15,294 bases of DNA from a bacterium UBP1_UBA4783. GTDB taxonomy: Bacteria; Krumholzibacteriota; Krumholzibacteriia; Krumholzibacteriales; Krumholzibacteriaceae. The notes beneath the pieces are model-generated. The model was not told the DNA's origin. It saw nothing but the letters and a program-made list of their open reading frames with translations, and did no database searches. This document shows positions 7,566 to 15,029 of this stretch, in pieces. The stretch is taken from assembly GCA_002403075.1 (NCBI GenBank), contig DHHB01000078.1:286-15579 (forward strand), given 5' to 3'. How positions within the stretch are numbered: position 1 is the first letter of the stretch; each line of letters opens with the position of its first letter. The position numbers were made by a program, and so were the translations under genes.

Positions 7566-10500
7566 ATGAAACCGACGCATTCGATCCGCGGCGGACTGAC
7601 GTGCGCTCTCCTCGCCGCGTTTCTCGCCGTCCCGGGCCGGTGCCCCGCGTGGAACCATCCCGAGATCCGGTGGCTGTCGATACGAACGGAGCATTTCAGC
7701 GTCCAGTATCATCCCGGCCTCGAGCGGCACGCGGCGGAGGTCGCCGCGATCGCCGAGGCGATATACGGCCCGATCACCTCGCTGTACGGCTACGAGCCGG
7801 ACGGACTCATATACTTCAACATCTCCGATCTCGAGGACGACGCGCAGGGCTCGACCTATTATTACCTCAATCGCATCGACATCACCGTCGCGCCGTACGA
7901 TTTCTGGTTCCGCGGCTCGGCGGCGTGGCTCCAGAACGTCGTCGCGCACGAGTTCACGCACATGATCTCTCTGCAGAAGACGATGAAGTTTCCGCTCTGG
8001 CTGCCCGCCGGCTTCTTTCAGGCGATCGACTTCGAGAAGGAGAAGCGCCCGGACGTTCTCACGGGATATCCGAACCTCATGGTTTCGGCGCCGGTTCCGG
8101 GCGAGATCATTCCGAACTGGCTCGCCGAGGGGATGGCGCAGTACCAGTGCGGCGCGGCCCGCCACGACACGTGGGATTCGCACCGCGATATGCTGCTTCG
8201 CTCCGCGTTCCTCGGCGGCGGCCTCCTCACCCTCGACGAGATGGGCGTGTTCGGCAAGGACAGCCGGGAATCGGAGCTCGTGTACAACCAGGGGTTCTCG
8301 CTCGTCCGTTTCATCGCGAAGCGCTTCGGGCCCGACAGGCTCTGCGCTCTCGCGTCCGCCTATTCCGGCTTGAAAACGTGGGGGTTCGCGGGGGCGTGCC
8401 GCCGCGCCCTCGGCGTGGAGCCCGGCGAGCTCTACCGCCTCTGGATCGAGGATCTGGAGACGGCATATTACCCGGTCGCGGCCCGGGTCCGCTCGCGGGA
8501 GGTCGCGGGCGAGCGCATCGGCGGAAAGGGTTTCCTGAACCTCTTTCCGGAGACCGGTCCGGACGGCGGGCTCTGGTATCTCTCGAACAGGGGCCGCGAT
8601 TACATGAGCCTCGACGTCGTCCACAGAGGACCGGACGGCGCGGAAAAAACCGTCGTCGCGGACGCGGGAGCTCGCGCCGGCGCGAGGAGCGACGGAAAAG
8701 CGATCTGCTTCCCGCGCACCACCCGGAAGAACAAGCACGGATACCTGAGGAGCGACATCTTCGTGCGCGACGAGGCGTCCGGCAAGGAGCGGCGTCTCAC
8801 GCGGGGTCTTCGCGCCGCGTATCCCGCGTGGTCGCCCGACGGCGCGCGGATCGCCTGCGTCGTCACCGAAACGGGCTCGCAGCGGATCGCCGTCGTCGAC
8901 GCCGCCGCGGGGACGCACGAGTTCCTCACGCCTCCCGCTCATGCCCTCGAGTATACGTCGCTGTCGTGGGGATCGGGGGGCATCCTCGCGTCGCGCTTCG
9001 AGGGTGAAAGCCGCGACATCGTGTTGATCGATCCCTCGTCGGGCGAGGAACGCCTCGTCGTCGCGGGCCCCGCGGACGAGAGGGATCCCTGCTGGAGCGG
9101 GGAGGGGGACGGTTTCTTCTACGCGAGCGACCGCACGGGCATCTTCAACGTATATTATCGCGCCGCCGGCGATTCGACCGATCTCATGGCGACGAACGTT
9201 CTCGGCGGGGCGTTCAGCCCGGCGCCGGTCGGAGAGGATCTCGTCTACTCGGGATACGGCGCGGACGGGTTCGGGATATACCGCGTCCCCGGATGGCGCC
9301 GTACGGCGGTTCCCGCGGACGCCGCCGCGGACGACGAGGCGCTCATGAGCGCCCGGCTCGCGATCGCGTCGTCGCCGGCGGCTTCGAGCCGCCCGTCGCT
9401 CTCCGGCGGCTCGACGCAGGATTCTCTCGCCCTCGGCCCCGGCAAGCCGTTCGGCATCCATTACACGAAGACGTTCGTGTACCCGCGCGTCATGATCTAC
9501 GACGGCGTGTTCCGGGCCGGCGCCTTTCTCGATTCGGGGGACTTTCTCGACCGGCAGGCGGTGTTCGGCGGATTCACGTACGGAACGAACGGGGATTTCG
9601 ATTTCAATCTCTCCATCTCGACCCGCCAGTTCAAGCCGACGTTCGGCTTCGAACTATACCGGATCCGGAAACACTACGGCTACAAGGACGCCGTCGATCT
9701 CGACGAACCGGGGGACGAGTCGCTCGTCGATTTCCAGATCCGCTACGATCTCTGGGACGCGTACTTCACCTGCGGTCTCGAGTTCAGGCCCACGACGTTC
9801 TTCGCCCGGAACGAAGCGATCCTCCAGTACAACCACGGCGAGTACGGCGTCAACGTGGAGCTGTGGGAGCTTCTCGCGCGGCGCGAATTCCGCGGAGAAG
9901 GGGGATGGAACTACTATCTCGCCGACGAGGCATCGCTCCTGTGGCATTACAAGAGCATACGGCGCGAGGTGGACGCCGACATCAATCCGCGCGCCGGCCG
10001 CGCCCTCGACCTCGAGATCACGAGGGCGTGGGACAAGTTGCAGGATGATGAGGAAGGGTTCGAGTACGGTTTCAAGCCGCTCTACGACAAGAGCTATTTC
10101 TGGCGCTTTCAGCTGCAGTACGACGAGCACCTGCCGCTTCCCTTCCTGCGGCACGCGCTCTCCCTCCGGTTCAAGGGGGCGACGCTCGATCGCAGCGACA
10201 TCGACGACTTCTTCTATCTCTACCTCGGGAGCGCCGAAGGCCTGAGGGGGTATTCGTACTACAGTCTCGGCGGCCAGAGCATCGCGATGGCGCGGCTCAC
10301 CTACCGCTTCCCCATCTGGCGGGGGATCAACCGGCAGGTCGCTCCGCTCTATCTCGGATCGCTCTACGGGGGCGCGTTCTTCGAGGCGGGGGACGCGTGG
10401 ACGGGGGACGCCTTCCACGTCGACAACCTGAAACGCGACGCGGGGTTCGAGCTGCGGTTCAAGGGGTTCACCTTTCACAGCTATCCGATCGCGGTCGAGC

Positions 10501-10613
10501 TGCAGGGAGCGTACGGGCTCGACGAGATCGTGTACACGAAACCGTTCGAGTTCACGACGGTCTACGAGGGCAAGAGATGGAAATGGTTCGGAAACGTGCT
10601 CTTCAGCTTCTGA
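7566..10613 (+). CDS. Outer-membrane protein: gluzincin-like peptidase domain, TolB-like propeller and Omp85-type barrel
   Basis: The 1015-residue precursor starts at ATG 7566, 7 nt after AAGGA. A signal peptide is evident (basic start, hydrophobic 11-24, likely cleavage near residue 28). Residues about 35-300 form a peptidase-MA-like zinc protease domain with HEFTH at 128-132 and a downstream NWLAEGMAQY giving the third ligand E188. Residues about 310-610 contain PD40/TolB-type propeller blades (for example YPAWSPDGARIA around 418-430). From about 630 to the end comes a beta-barrel region with an LRGYSYYSLGG block (RGY 894-896), like the conserved L6-loop motif of Omp85/BamA, then GGAFFEAGDAW, and the chain ends in VLFSF, a terminal Phe typical of BAM substrates. 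A role in outer-membrane biogenesis, secretion or surface proteolysis is inferred; the substrate is unknown. It starts a new unit, followed 16 nt later by the ThyX-like gene. Confidence 0.85.
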   Translation: MKPTHSIRGGLTCALLAAFLAVPGRCPAWNHPEIRWLSIRTEHFSVQYHPGLERHAAEVAAIAEAIYGPITSLYGYEPDGLIYFNISDLEDDAQGSTYYYLNRIDITVAPYDFWFRGSAAWLQNVVAHEFTHMISLQKTMKFPLWLPAGFFQAIDFEKEKRPDVLTGYPNLMVSAPVPGEIIPNWLAEGMAQYQCGAARHDTWDSHRDMLLRSAFLGGGLLTLDEMGVFGKDSRESELVYNQGFSLVRFIAKRFGPDRLCALASAYSGLKTWGFAGACRRALGVEPGELYRLWIEDLETAYYPVAARVRSREVAGERIGGKGFLNLFPETGPDGGLWYLSNRGRDYMSLDVVHRGPDGAEKTVVADAGARAGARSDGKAICFPRTTRKNKHGYLRSDIFVRDEASGKERRLTRGLRAAYPAWSPDGARIACVVTETGSQRIAVVDAAAGTHEFLTPPAHALEYTSLSWGSGGILASRFEGESRDIVLIDPSSGEERLVVAGPADERDPCWSGEGDGFFYASDRTGIFNVYYRAAGDSTDLMATNVLGGAFSPAPVGEDLVYSGYGADGFGIYRVPGWRRTAVPADAAADDEALMSARLAIASSPAASSRPSLSGGSTQDSLALGPGKPFGIHYTKTFVYPRVMIYDGVFRAGAFLDSGDFLDRQAVFGGFTYGTNGDFDFNLSISTRQFKPTFGFELYRIRKHYGYKDAVDLDEPGDESLVDFQIRYDLWDAYFTCGLEFRPTTFFARNEAILQYNHGEYGVNVELWELLARREFRGEGGWNYYLADEASLLWHYKSIRREVDADINPRAGRALDLEITRAWDKLQDDEEGFEYGFKPLYDKSYFWRFQLQYDEHLPLPFLRHALSLRFKGATLDRSDIDDFFYLYLGSAEGLRGYSYYSLGGQSIAMARLTYRFPIWRGINRQVAPLYLGSLYGGAFFEAGDAWTGDAFHVDNLKRDAGFELRFKGFTFHSYPIAVELQGAYGLDEIVYTKPFEFTTVYEGKRWKWFGNVLFSF

Positions 10614-10629
10614 CGCGGGACGGCCGTTC

Positions 10630-12039
10630 ATGAAGGTGGTTCTCGCCGGGTACAACGTCGACGCGGGTATCCTGTCCCGCGCGCGCGAACGCGAGGGGGA
10701 GGGGGTGACGCCGGAGGTCCTGTCGGCGGCCTACGCGAGGATCAGCCGCGACCCGCGCTCCGCCGGTTCGCTGCGGGCGGACGCGCTGCGGGAGATCGAG
10801 AAGGCGCGGCGGTCGAACGAGCGCATCGTTTTCGGCCTCGGCCACGCCTCCGTCGCCGAGCACGCCGTGATGAACTTCGACGTGGCAGGTATCTCCCGTC
10901 TCGCGGTCGAGGAGATCGAGCGATTCCGCCTCGCCTCGTTCACCGAAAAATCCCAGCGGTACATCCGCCTCGGACGCGATCTCGTCGTGCCGCCGGAAGT
11001 GCGGGGCGCGCGCGCCGAGAAGGCGTTCCGCGCGCTCGCCGCCGGGCTGCACGAAGGGTACGAGGAGATATTCCGGCGCCTCACGGCGGCGGGGATAGAG
11101 GCGGGCCGCGCCAAGGAGGACGCGCGCTACATCATGCCGCTCGCGACGGCGACGCAGTTCGGCATGACGATGAACGCTCGGGAGCTCGAGTACGCTATCA
11201 TGCGGCTCGCCGCTCATCCGCTCGCGGAGCTTCGATCCCTCTCCCGCGCGCTCTACCGCACGGCGAAGTCCGTCGTGCCCTCGCTCATCCGGTATCCCGA
11301 TCCGACCGAGCACTGGCGCGACGTCGAGGGGGCGCGGCGCGAGATCGCCTCTATCGCCGAGCCGCGCGCCGCCGCGCGGCGGGCAGGCCGTCTCGTCGAG
11401 CTCTCTGCGGCGACGCCGGACGCCGAGCGTCTTCTCGCGTCACGGCTCGTCTTTTCGGCGACCCGGCGGCCCGCGGCGGAGTGCGAGCGCGCGGTGCGGT
11501 CGCTATCCGCGAAATCGGTCCGGCGGATCATACGAACGAGCATGCGGAGGATGGGGCCCCACGACGCCGTGTGGCGGGAGTTCGAATGCGTGGAGCTCGT
11601 CTTCGATCTCGTCGTCTCCGCTTCGTGCTACGCGCAGCTCAAACGCCACCGGATGGCGACGATCCTTCCTCAGGCGTACGACCTCTCGCTCGGCGTCTCC
11701 GTGCCGGAAACGCTGAAGGCGGGGGCAGCGGTTTCGATTCTCCGGAGCGCGACCGCGGACGCGGCGAGGTTCTTCCGGGCGCACGAGCGAACCCTCGGCG
11801 CGGCGACGCAATACGCCCTCACGAACGCGCACCGGCGCCGCGTTCTCTTCGCCTGCAGTCTTCGAGAGCTCTATCATTTCTCGCGTCTGCGCGGCGATAT
11901 GAGCGCCCAATGGGAAATACGGGAGCTATCGAACGAGATGTGCCGCATCGCCGAACGCGAGATGCCTGCCGCGGCCGCCCTTCTCGCGGGGAAGGATGGC
12001 TTCGCGGAGCGCAAACAGGCGTTCGAAGCCGAGAAATAG
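10630..12039 (+). CDS. Double-domain ThyX-like protein (FAD-dependent thymidylate synthase family)
   Basis: The 469-residue protein consists of two halves that each resemble ThyX, the flavin-dependent enzyme methylating dUMP to dTMP. The first half (about 60-225) has ERFRLASFTEKSQRY (98-111), matching the RHRX7S motif but with Phe for His; then EDARYIMP (R166) and NARELEYAIM. The second half (about 305-445) has KRHRMATILPQAYD with intact RHR at 339-341 but no Ser at the motif end (Ala349), then LRELYHFSRLRGDMSAQWEIRELS (411-434), a very typical ThyX C-terminal motif. Single-domain ThyX is about 220-250 residues and works as a tetramer with sites between subunits, so a fused pair with shared sites is plausible. 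Whether it makes dTMP or does another flavin reaction cannot be told. Start ATG 10630 has only a weak ribosome binding site; it may be co-transcribed with the gene before it. Confidence 0.8.
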   Translation: MKVVLAGYNVDAGILSRAREREGEGVTPEVLSAAYARISRDPRSAGSLRADALREIEKARRSNERIVFGLGHASVAEHAVMNFDVAGISRLAVEEIERFRLASFTEKSQRYIRLGRDLVVPPEVRGARAEKAFRALAAGLHEGYEEIFRRLTAAGIEAGRAKEDARYIMPLATATQFGMTMNARELEYAIMRLAAHPLAELRSLSRALYRTAKSVVPSLIRYPDPTEHWRDVEGARREIASIAEPRAAARRAGRLVELSAATPDAERLLASRLVFSATRRPAAECERAVRSLSAKSVRRIIRTSMRRMGPHDAVWREFECVELVFDLVVSASCYAQLKRHRMATILPQAYDLSLGVSVPETLKAGAAVSILRSATADAARFFRAHERTLGAATQYALTNAHRRRVLFACSLRELYHFSRLRGDMSAQWEIRELSNEMCRIAEREMPAAAALLAGKDGFAERKQAFEAEK

Positions 12040-12077
12040 CTTTATATTAGAGCCGCAACCTATTGTATATAAATATA
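12040..12077 (+). promoter_or_regulatory. AT-rich leader, possible promoter of the nitroreductase gene
   Basis: This 38-nt spacer is strikingly AT-rich in a GC-rich window, with TATATT at 12043-12048, TATAAA at 12068-12073 and TATAAT at 12074-12079, the last running into the ATG. A weak -35-like TTCGAA lies at 12022-12027, 15 nt before the first box. No Shine-Dalgarno sequence precedes the start. It probably contains a promoter, but which box is used is uncertain. Confidence 0.35.
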
Positions 12078-12611
12078 ATGGAACACTTCATAAATCTCGT
12101 GAAATCGCGCAGGAGCATTCGCCGCTACCGCCCGGATCCCGTTCCGCGCGAGCTCATCGAAACCTGCCTCGAGGCCGCCCGCCACGCGCCGACGGCGTCG
12201 AACAGGCAGGGATGGCGGTTCTACGTCGCCGAGGGGGATCTCAAGGACCGTATCGCGCGGGAATGCCTCGGCGGCGTCGTGCGAAACGCCTTCGCGAAAA
12301 CCGCCCCGGCGATCGTCGCCGTCGCCATGAAGCTCCATCTCGTCACGAACCGGATCGGGAGCCGGATCAAGGGGATCGATTACCACGTGCTGGACGCGGG
12401 GATCGCGGGGGAGCACTTCGTTCTCCAGGCGGCCGAGCTCGGCCTCGGCACGTGCTGGATCGGATGGTTCGACAAGAAGGCGGTGCGCCGGATTCTCGAC
12501 ATCCCCGCTTCCTGGGACGTTCCGGCGCTCATCACCATTGGGTATCCCGACGAAACGCCCCGCGCGAAGACCCGTAAGCCGCTCGGCGAGATTGCGGTCT
12601 TCAGGCGATAG
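12078..12611 (+). CDS. Nitroreductase family FMN-dependent oxidoreductase
   Basis: A 177-residue member of the nitroreductase superfamily, flavin (FMN) enzymes that reduce nitro groups, quinones or other acceptors with NAD(P)H, or in some subfamilies do unrelated chemistry. Seen in the sequence: RRSIRRY near the N-terminus (FMN phosphate contacts), PTASNRQGWRF (about 35-45), and the C-terminal GEHFVLQAAELGLGTCWIGWF helix and strand typical of the fold, followed by PALITIGYPDE. Length matches the short ferredoxin-less type. The chosen ATG at 12078 gives the usual MEHFxxLVKSRRSIRxY beginning; an in-frame TTG at 12063 would add five residues. There is no recognisable Shine-Dalgarno site. The substrate cannot be predicted, and the gene has no evident functional link to its neighbours. 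Confidence 0.88.
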   Translation: MEHFINLVKSRRSIRRYRPDPVPRELIETCLEAARHAPTASNRQGWRFYVAEGDLKDRIARECLGGVVRNAFAKTAPAIVAVAMKLHLVTNRIGSRIKGIDYHVLDAGIAGEHFVLQAAELGLGTCWIGWFDKKAVRRILDIPASWDVPALITIGYPDETPRAKTRKPLGEIAVFRR

Positions 12612-12669
12612 GCCGGCGTTCCCGCCTCGCGGAATACACGTTCATTCTTCGGAAAATAGATGGAAGCGC

Positions 12670-13764
12670 TTACCGTCCGGCGACGTCGCGGTAGATATCG
12701 TCGTACCGGCGGGCGATCGCGGACCAGTCGTGGTTGCGGCGGACCGCTTCGCGGGCCGCTGCGGCGACGGCGCGGGCTTCCGCGTCGTTCGAGATCACGA
12801 AGGCGATCCGCTCCGCGAGCGAGCCGGCGTCCGAGACGCGGAAGGAGAATCCGAGTCCGCTCGCGACGGCCTGATTCTCCGGGATGTCGCTGTAGATCGT
12901 CGGAGCGCCGGAGGAGAGACCCTCGAGCAGGGCCATCGACATCGCCTCGTATTCCGACGGAAAGATGAAGGCGCGGGCGTGCGCGTAGAGGGCGTGGTAC
13001 GGCTCTCCGGTAAGGAACCCTACGAAACGAACGCCGTCGGGCTTCGCATCCTTGAGCTCCTCGAAGTAATCCGTGTCGGTCGCGCTTCCGCCGCCCGCGA
13101 TGACGAGGGGGAGACCGGTCCCCGAGAGACGGTACGCCTCGATGAGCGTACTGAGCCCCTTTGTCCGCTCGATGCGTCCGGCCGAAGCGAAGAGGTACCC
13201 GCGGGGGGCGAGGCCCCACTCGGCGAGGCGCGACTCCCCGGGCGGCTCGCGGACGGCGATGCCGTTCGGAATGTACGTCACCTCGCGGCCGTACTTCTCC
13301 CGGTAGTGATCGCACAGGGGACGCGAGACGCAGGTCACCGCGTCGGGGATCCGGATGAAGAGACGTTCGGCGGCCTTCGACATGGCGCGGGCGGCGCGCC
13401 CCCACTTCTTGCGGATGTACGCCTGGCCGTGGGATGTGGCGACGAGCCCGATGCGCGGGCGGGGCAGCCACGCGAGGAGACACGGATCGGTGCTGTGAAT
13501 GTGCACGATATCGAAGCGCTCGCGGCGGGCCGCGAGCGAGGCGTTCCACATGTGCGTGATCATCTCGAGGTTTTTCGCGTCGATCCCCGGCACGGTCCGG
13601 ACGCGGGCGCCGAAGTAGTCGTCGGAGTTCTTCGTGTAGCTGTTGTACCCGTAGATCGTGATGCGGTGGCCGAGCGCGACGAGGTGGGGGATGAGCGCGT
13701 CGACGACGACCTCGACTCCGTGCCGCCCCGGCACTCCCTTTATCCCGAGGATCGCGATATTCAT
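12670..13764 (-). CDS. Glycosyltransferase family 4 (GT-B fold)
   Basis: A 364-residue cytoplasmic glycosyltransferase of the retaining GT4 type, which moves a sugar from a nucleotide-sugar to an acceptor in polysaccharide or glycolipid synthesis. The N-terminal domain begins with MNIAILGIKGVPGRHGVEVV, a glycine-rich acceptor-side loop, and includes FDIVHIHSTDP and ATSHGQAYIRKKWG. The C-terminal domain contains YIPNGI, FASAGRIERTKGLSTLIEA and the EX7E motif E273-E281 in PSEYEAMSMALLEGLSSG. No signal peptide or membrane segment is seen. The start lies 7 nt after the stop of the radical SAM gene, with GGTGAG as weak ribosome binding site, so the two form an operon. The 58-nt convergent gap to the nitroreductase gene has an imperfect hairpin (TTCC 12619-12622 with GGAA 12631-12634) but no T run. 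Donor and acceptor are unknown. Confidence 0.9.
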   Translation of the reverse strand: MNIAILGIKGVPGRHGVEVVVDALIPHLVALGHRITIYGYNSYTKNSDDYFGARVRTVPGIDAKNLEMITHMWNASLAARRERFDIVHIHSTDPCLLAWLPRPRIGLVATSHGQAYIRKKWGRAARAMSKAAERLFIRIPDAVTCVSRPLCDHYREKYGREVTYIPNGIAVREPPGESRLAEWGLAPRGYLFASAGRIERTKGLSTLIEAYRLSGTGLPLVIAGGGSATDTDYFEELKDAKPDGVRFVGFLTGEPYHALYAHARAFIFPSEYEAMSMALLEGLSSGAPTIYSDIPENQAVASGLGFSFRVSDAGSLAERIAFVISNDAEARAVAAAAREAVRRNHDWSAIARRYDDIYRDVAGR

Positions 13765-13771
13765 GGGGCGC

Positions 13772-14779
13772 TCACCGGTTCTCTTCGAAGCAGACGGCCG
13801 GCCGGCCCGACCAGAGGCGGAGCTTGGCGCGCGCCACCCAGATCGCGGGCACCCAGGGCCGCCGGCGCATGGCCGGAACGGCCGTGCCGGTCATCCAGCA
13901 ATTCCTCGTGCACGACGCGACGCGCGCGCGGACCTCGCGGGCGGCCGGACCGTTCCAGATTTCGTCGAACGACTGGGTCGCGAGGTTCCCCATGATCCAC
14001 GGCTCCGCGGATCCGTTGCAGGCGAGAACGCGGCCCCACGGGTCGAGAAAGAACGTGTCCGTGCCGGCGCCGCACGAGATGGGGCGCCGCTCCCCTCTCA
14101 CGTGGGAGAGGAGGCCGAGGTTGAGATACGCGCGGAACCAGTCCTTGACCTTCTTTTTCGGCGGACGGCGCGGAGAGCGCAGCAACGCTTCGATGAACCG
14201 GCAGATCGCGCTTTCGACCTCCGCGCGGTCCGCGATGACGTTGTCTTCCTTGAAGAAGTAGAACGAGTTGTGAACGACCGCGTTCGCGAGCTCGACGTCC
14301 ATCGAGGCCGCGAGCGTATAGACGTCGAGAAGATCGCGGCAGTTGTCGCCCGAGACGGTCATCGCGAACCCGATGTCCTCGACTCCGCGACGCTTGAGGC
14401 GCAGGATCGCGCGCAGCGCGTGGTCGAATCCGTTCGGGATGCCCCGCAGCTCGTCGTTCGTCGCGGGGAGCCCCTCGACGCTCACCCGGACCGTGATATT
14501 CGGGAAGCGGCGCGCGATATCCTCGACCTTTCCGTCGAAGAATCCGTTCGTCGAGATCTCGAGACGTTTCGTTTTCGTATCGAGGATCTCGACGATGCGC
14601 ATGAGATCCTTTCGCAGAAGCGGTTCGCCGCCCGTGATGTTGAGGCGTTTCATCCCGCCGGGAAGCTTCCGCAGTATCTCGGGGTCGAACTCCTCGGCGG
14701 ACTTCGACGGATTCTGCCAACAGTTGCACATGCGGCAGCGGGCGTTGCAGCGGTAGGTCGTTATGATGGCGCATTCCAT
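13772..14779 (-). CDS. Radical SAM protein with SPASM/twitch-like C-terminal cysteines
   Basis: A 335-residue radical SAM enzyme, which uses a [4Fe-4S] cluster and S-adenosylmethionine to make a radical for chemistry on a peptide or small molecule. The cluster motif is C11-x3-C15-x2-C18 in TYRCNARCRMCNCW; the SAM-binding GGEP is at 50-53; LEISTNGF and VRVSVEGL follow as typical TIM-barrel strands. At the C-terminus C236, C254, C290 and C294 in a CGAG...WGRVLACNG...GNL..SFDEIW...CTRNC arrangement resemble an auxiliary-cluster (SPASM/twitch) domain. The frame is open upstream to 15148, but ATG 14779 gives the usual short lead before the CxxxCxxC motif and fits the promoter at 14855-14883; there is no good Shine-Dalgarno site, so the start is moderately sure. 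It pairs with the GT4 gene, suggesting a shared role in modifying an envelope or secreted product. The substrate is unknown. Confidence 0.85.
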   Translation of the reverse strand: MECAIITTYRCNARCRMCNCWQNPSKSAEEFDPEILRKLPGGMKRLNITGGEPLLRKDLMRIVEILDTKTKRLEISTNGFFDGKVEDIARRFPNITVRVSVEGLPATNDELRGIPNGFDHALRAILRLKRRGVEDIGFAMTVSGDNCRDLLDVYTLAASMDVELANAVVHNSFYFFKEDNVIADRAEVESAICRFIEALLRSPRRPPKKKVKDWFRAYLNLGLLSHVRGERRPISCGAGTDTFFLDPWGRVLACNGSAEPWIMGNLATQSFDEIWNGPAAREVRARVASCTRNCWMTGTAVPAMRRRPWVPAIWVARAKLRLWSGRPAVCFEENR

Positions 14780-14854
14780 AGGGCGACCGTCGACGTCGTA
14801 CGGGCGAAGGGATCGAAAAGGCGCAAAAATCCTTGCAGCACAAAGCAGTAGCAA

Positions 14855-14883
14855 ATTGTATGCTGGAACGCTCTCCGGCGCAA
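14855..14883 (-). promoter_or_regulatory. Candidate sigma70-type promoter of the radical SAM-glycosyltransferase operon
   Basis: On the - strand, TTGCGC (14878-14883) and TACAAT (14855-14860) are 17 nt apart, a good match for -35 and -10 boxes. Transcription would begin near 14848, leaving about 70 nt of leader before ATG 14779. Found by eye. Confidence 0.5.
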
Positions 14884-14936
14884 GGGAAAACGCGGAGCAG
14901 GCGGTCGCGCGACGGCGCCGGTCGGCGCGTGCGGTC

Positions 14937-14963
14937 CTGCCGCGGCGCCGTTCACCGCGGCGG
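14937..14963. repeat. GC-rich inverted repeat in the divergent intergenic region
   Basis: CTGCCGCGG (14937-14945) and CCGCGGCGG (14955-14963) can pair over 9 bp with one T-G pair, around a 9-nt loop. It lies between the two divergent promoters and could be a regulator site, but in such GC-rich DNA chance is a real possibility. Apart from this and the promoters, the 250-nt gap 14780-15029 shows no gene. Confidence 0.3.
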
Positions 14964-14982
14964 AGCGAGGCGGTCGTCTTTG

Positions 14983-14991
14983 TGATATACT
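14983..14991 (+). promoter_or_regulatory. Candidate extended -10 promoter of the secreted-protein gene
   Basis: TGATATACT is an extended -10 element (TGn directly before TATACT, 14986-14991). No convincing -35 box is present at the usual distance, which extended -10 promoters can tolerate. It would give a leader of about 30 nt before ATG 15030. Confidence 0.4.
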
Positions 14992-15029
14992 TGTTCTCTC
15001 GGGCAAAACGCGAATCGAAGGGGGAGAAT

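Noticed and set aside
7260..9461. 733-residue open frame on the - strand
   Set aside because: It runs antisense to hypD and the outer-membrane protein gene, and its Arg-, Glu- and Val-rich composition is typical of shadow frames in GC-rich DNA.
12612..12669. Intrinsic terminator between the convergent nitroreductase and glycosyltransferase genes
   Set aside because: Only an imperfect short stem is present and neither strand has a T run after it.
12538..14851. Long + strand frames opposite the glycosyltransferase and radical SAM genes
   Set aside because: No recognisable motifs; the - strand frames contain clear GT4 and radical SAM signatures.
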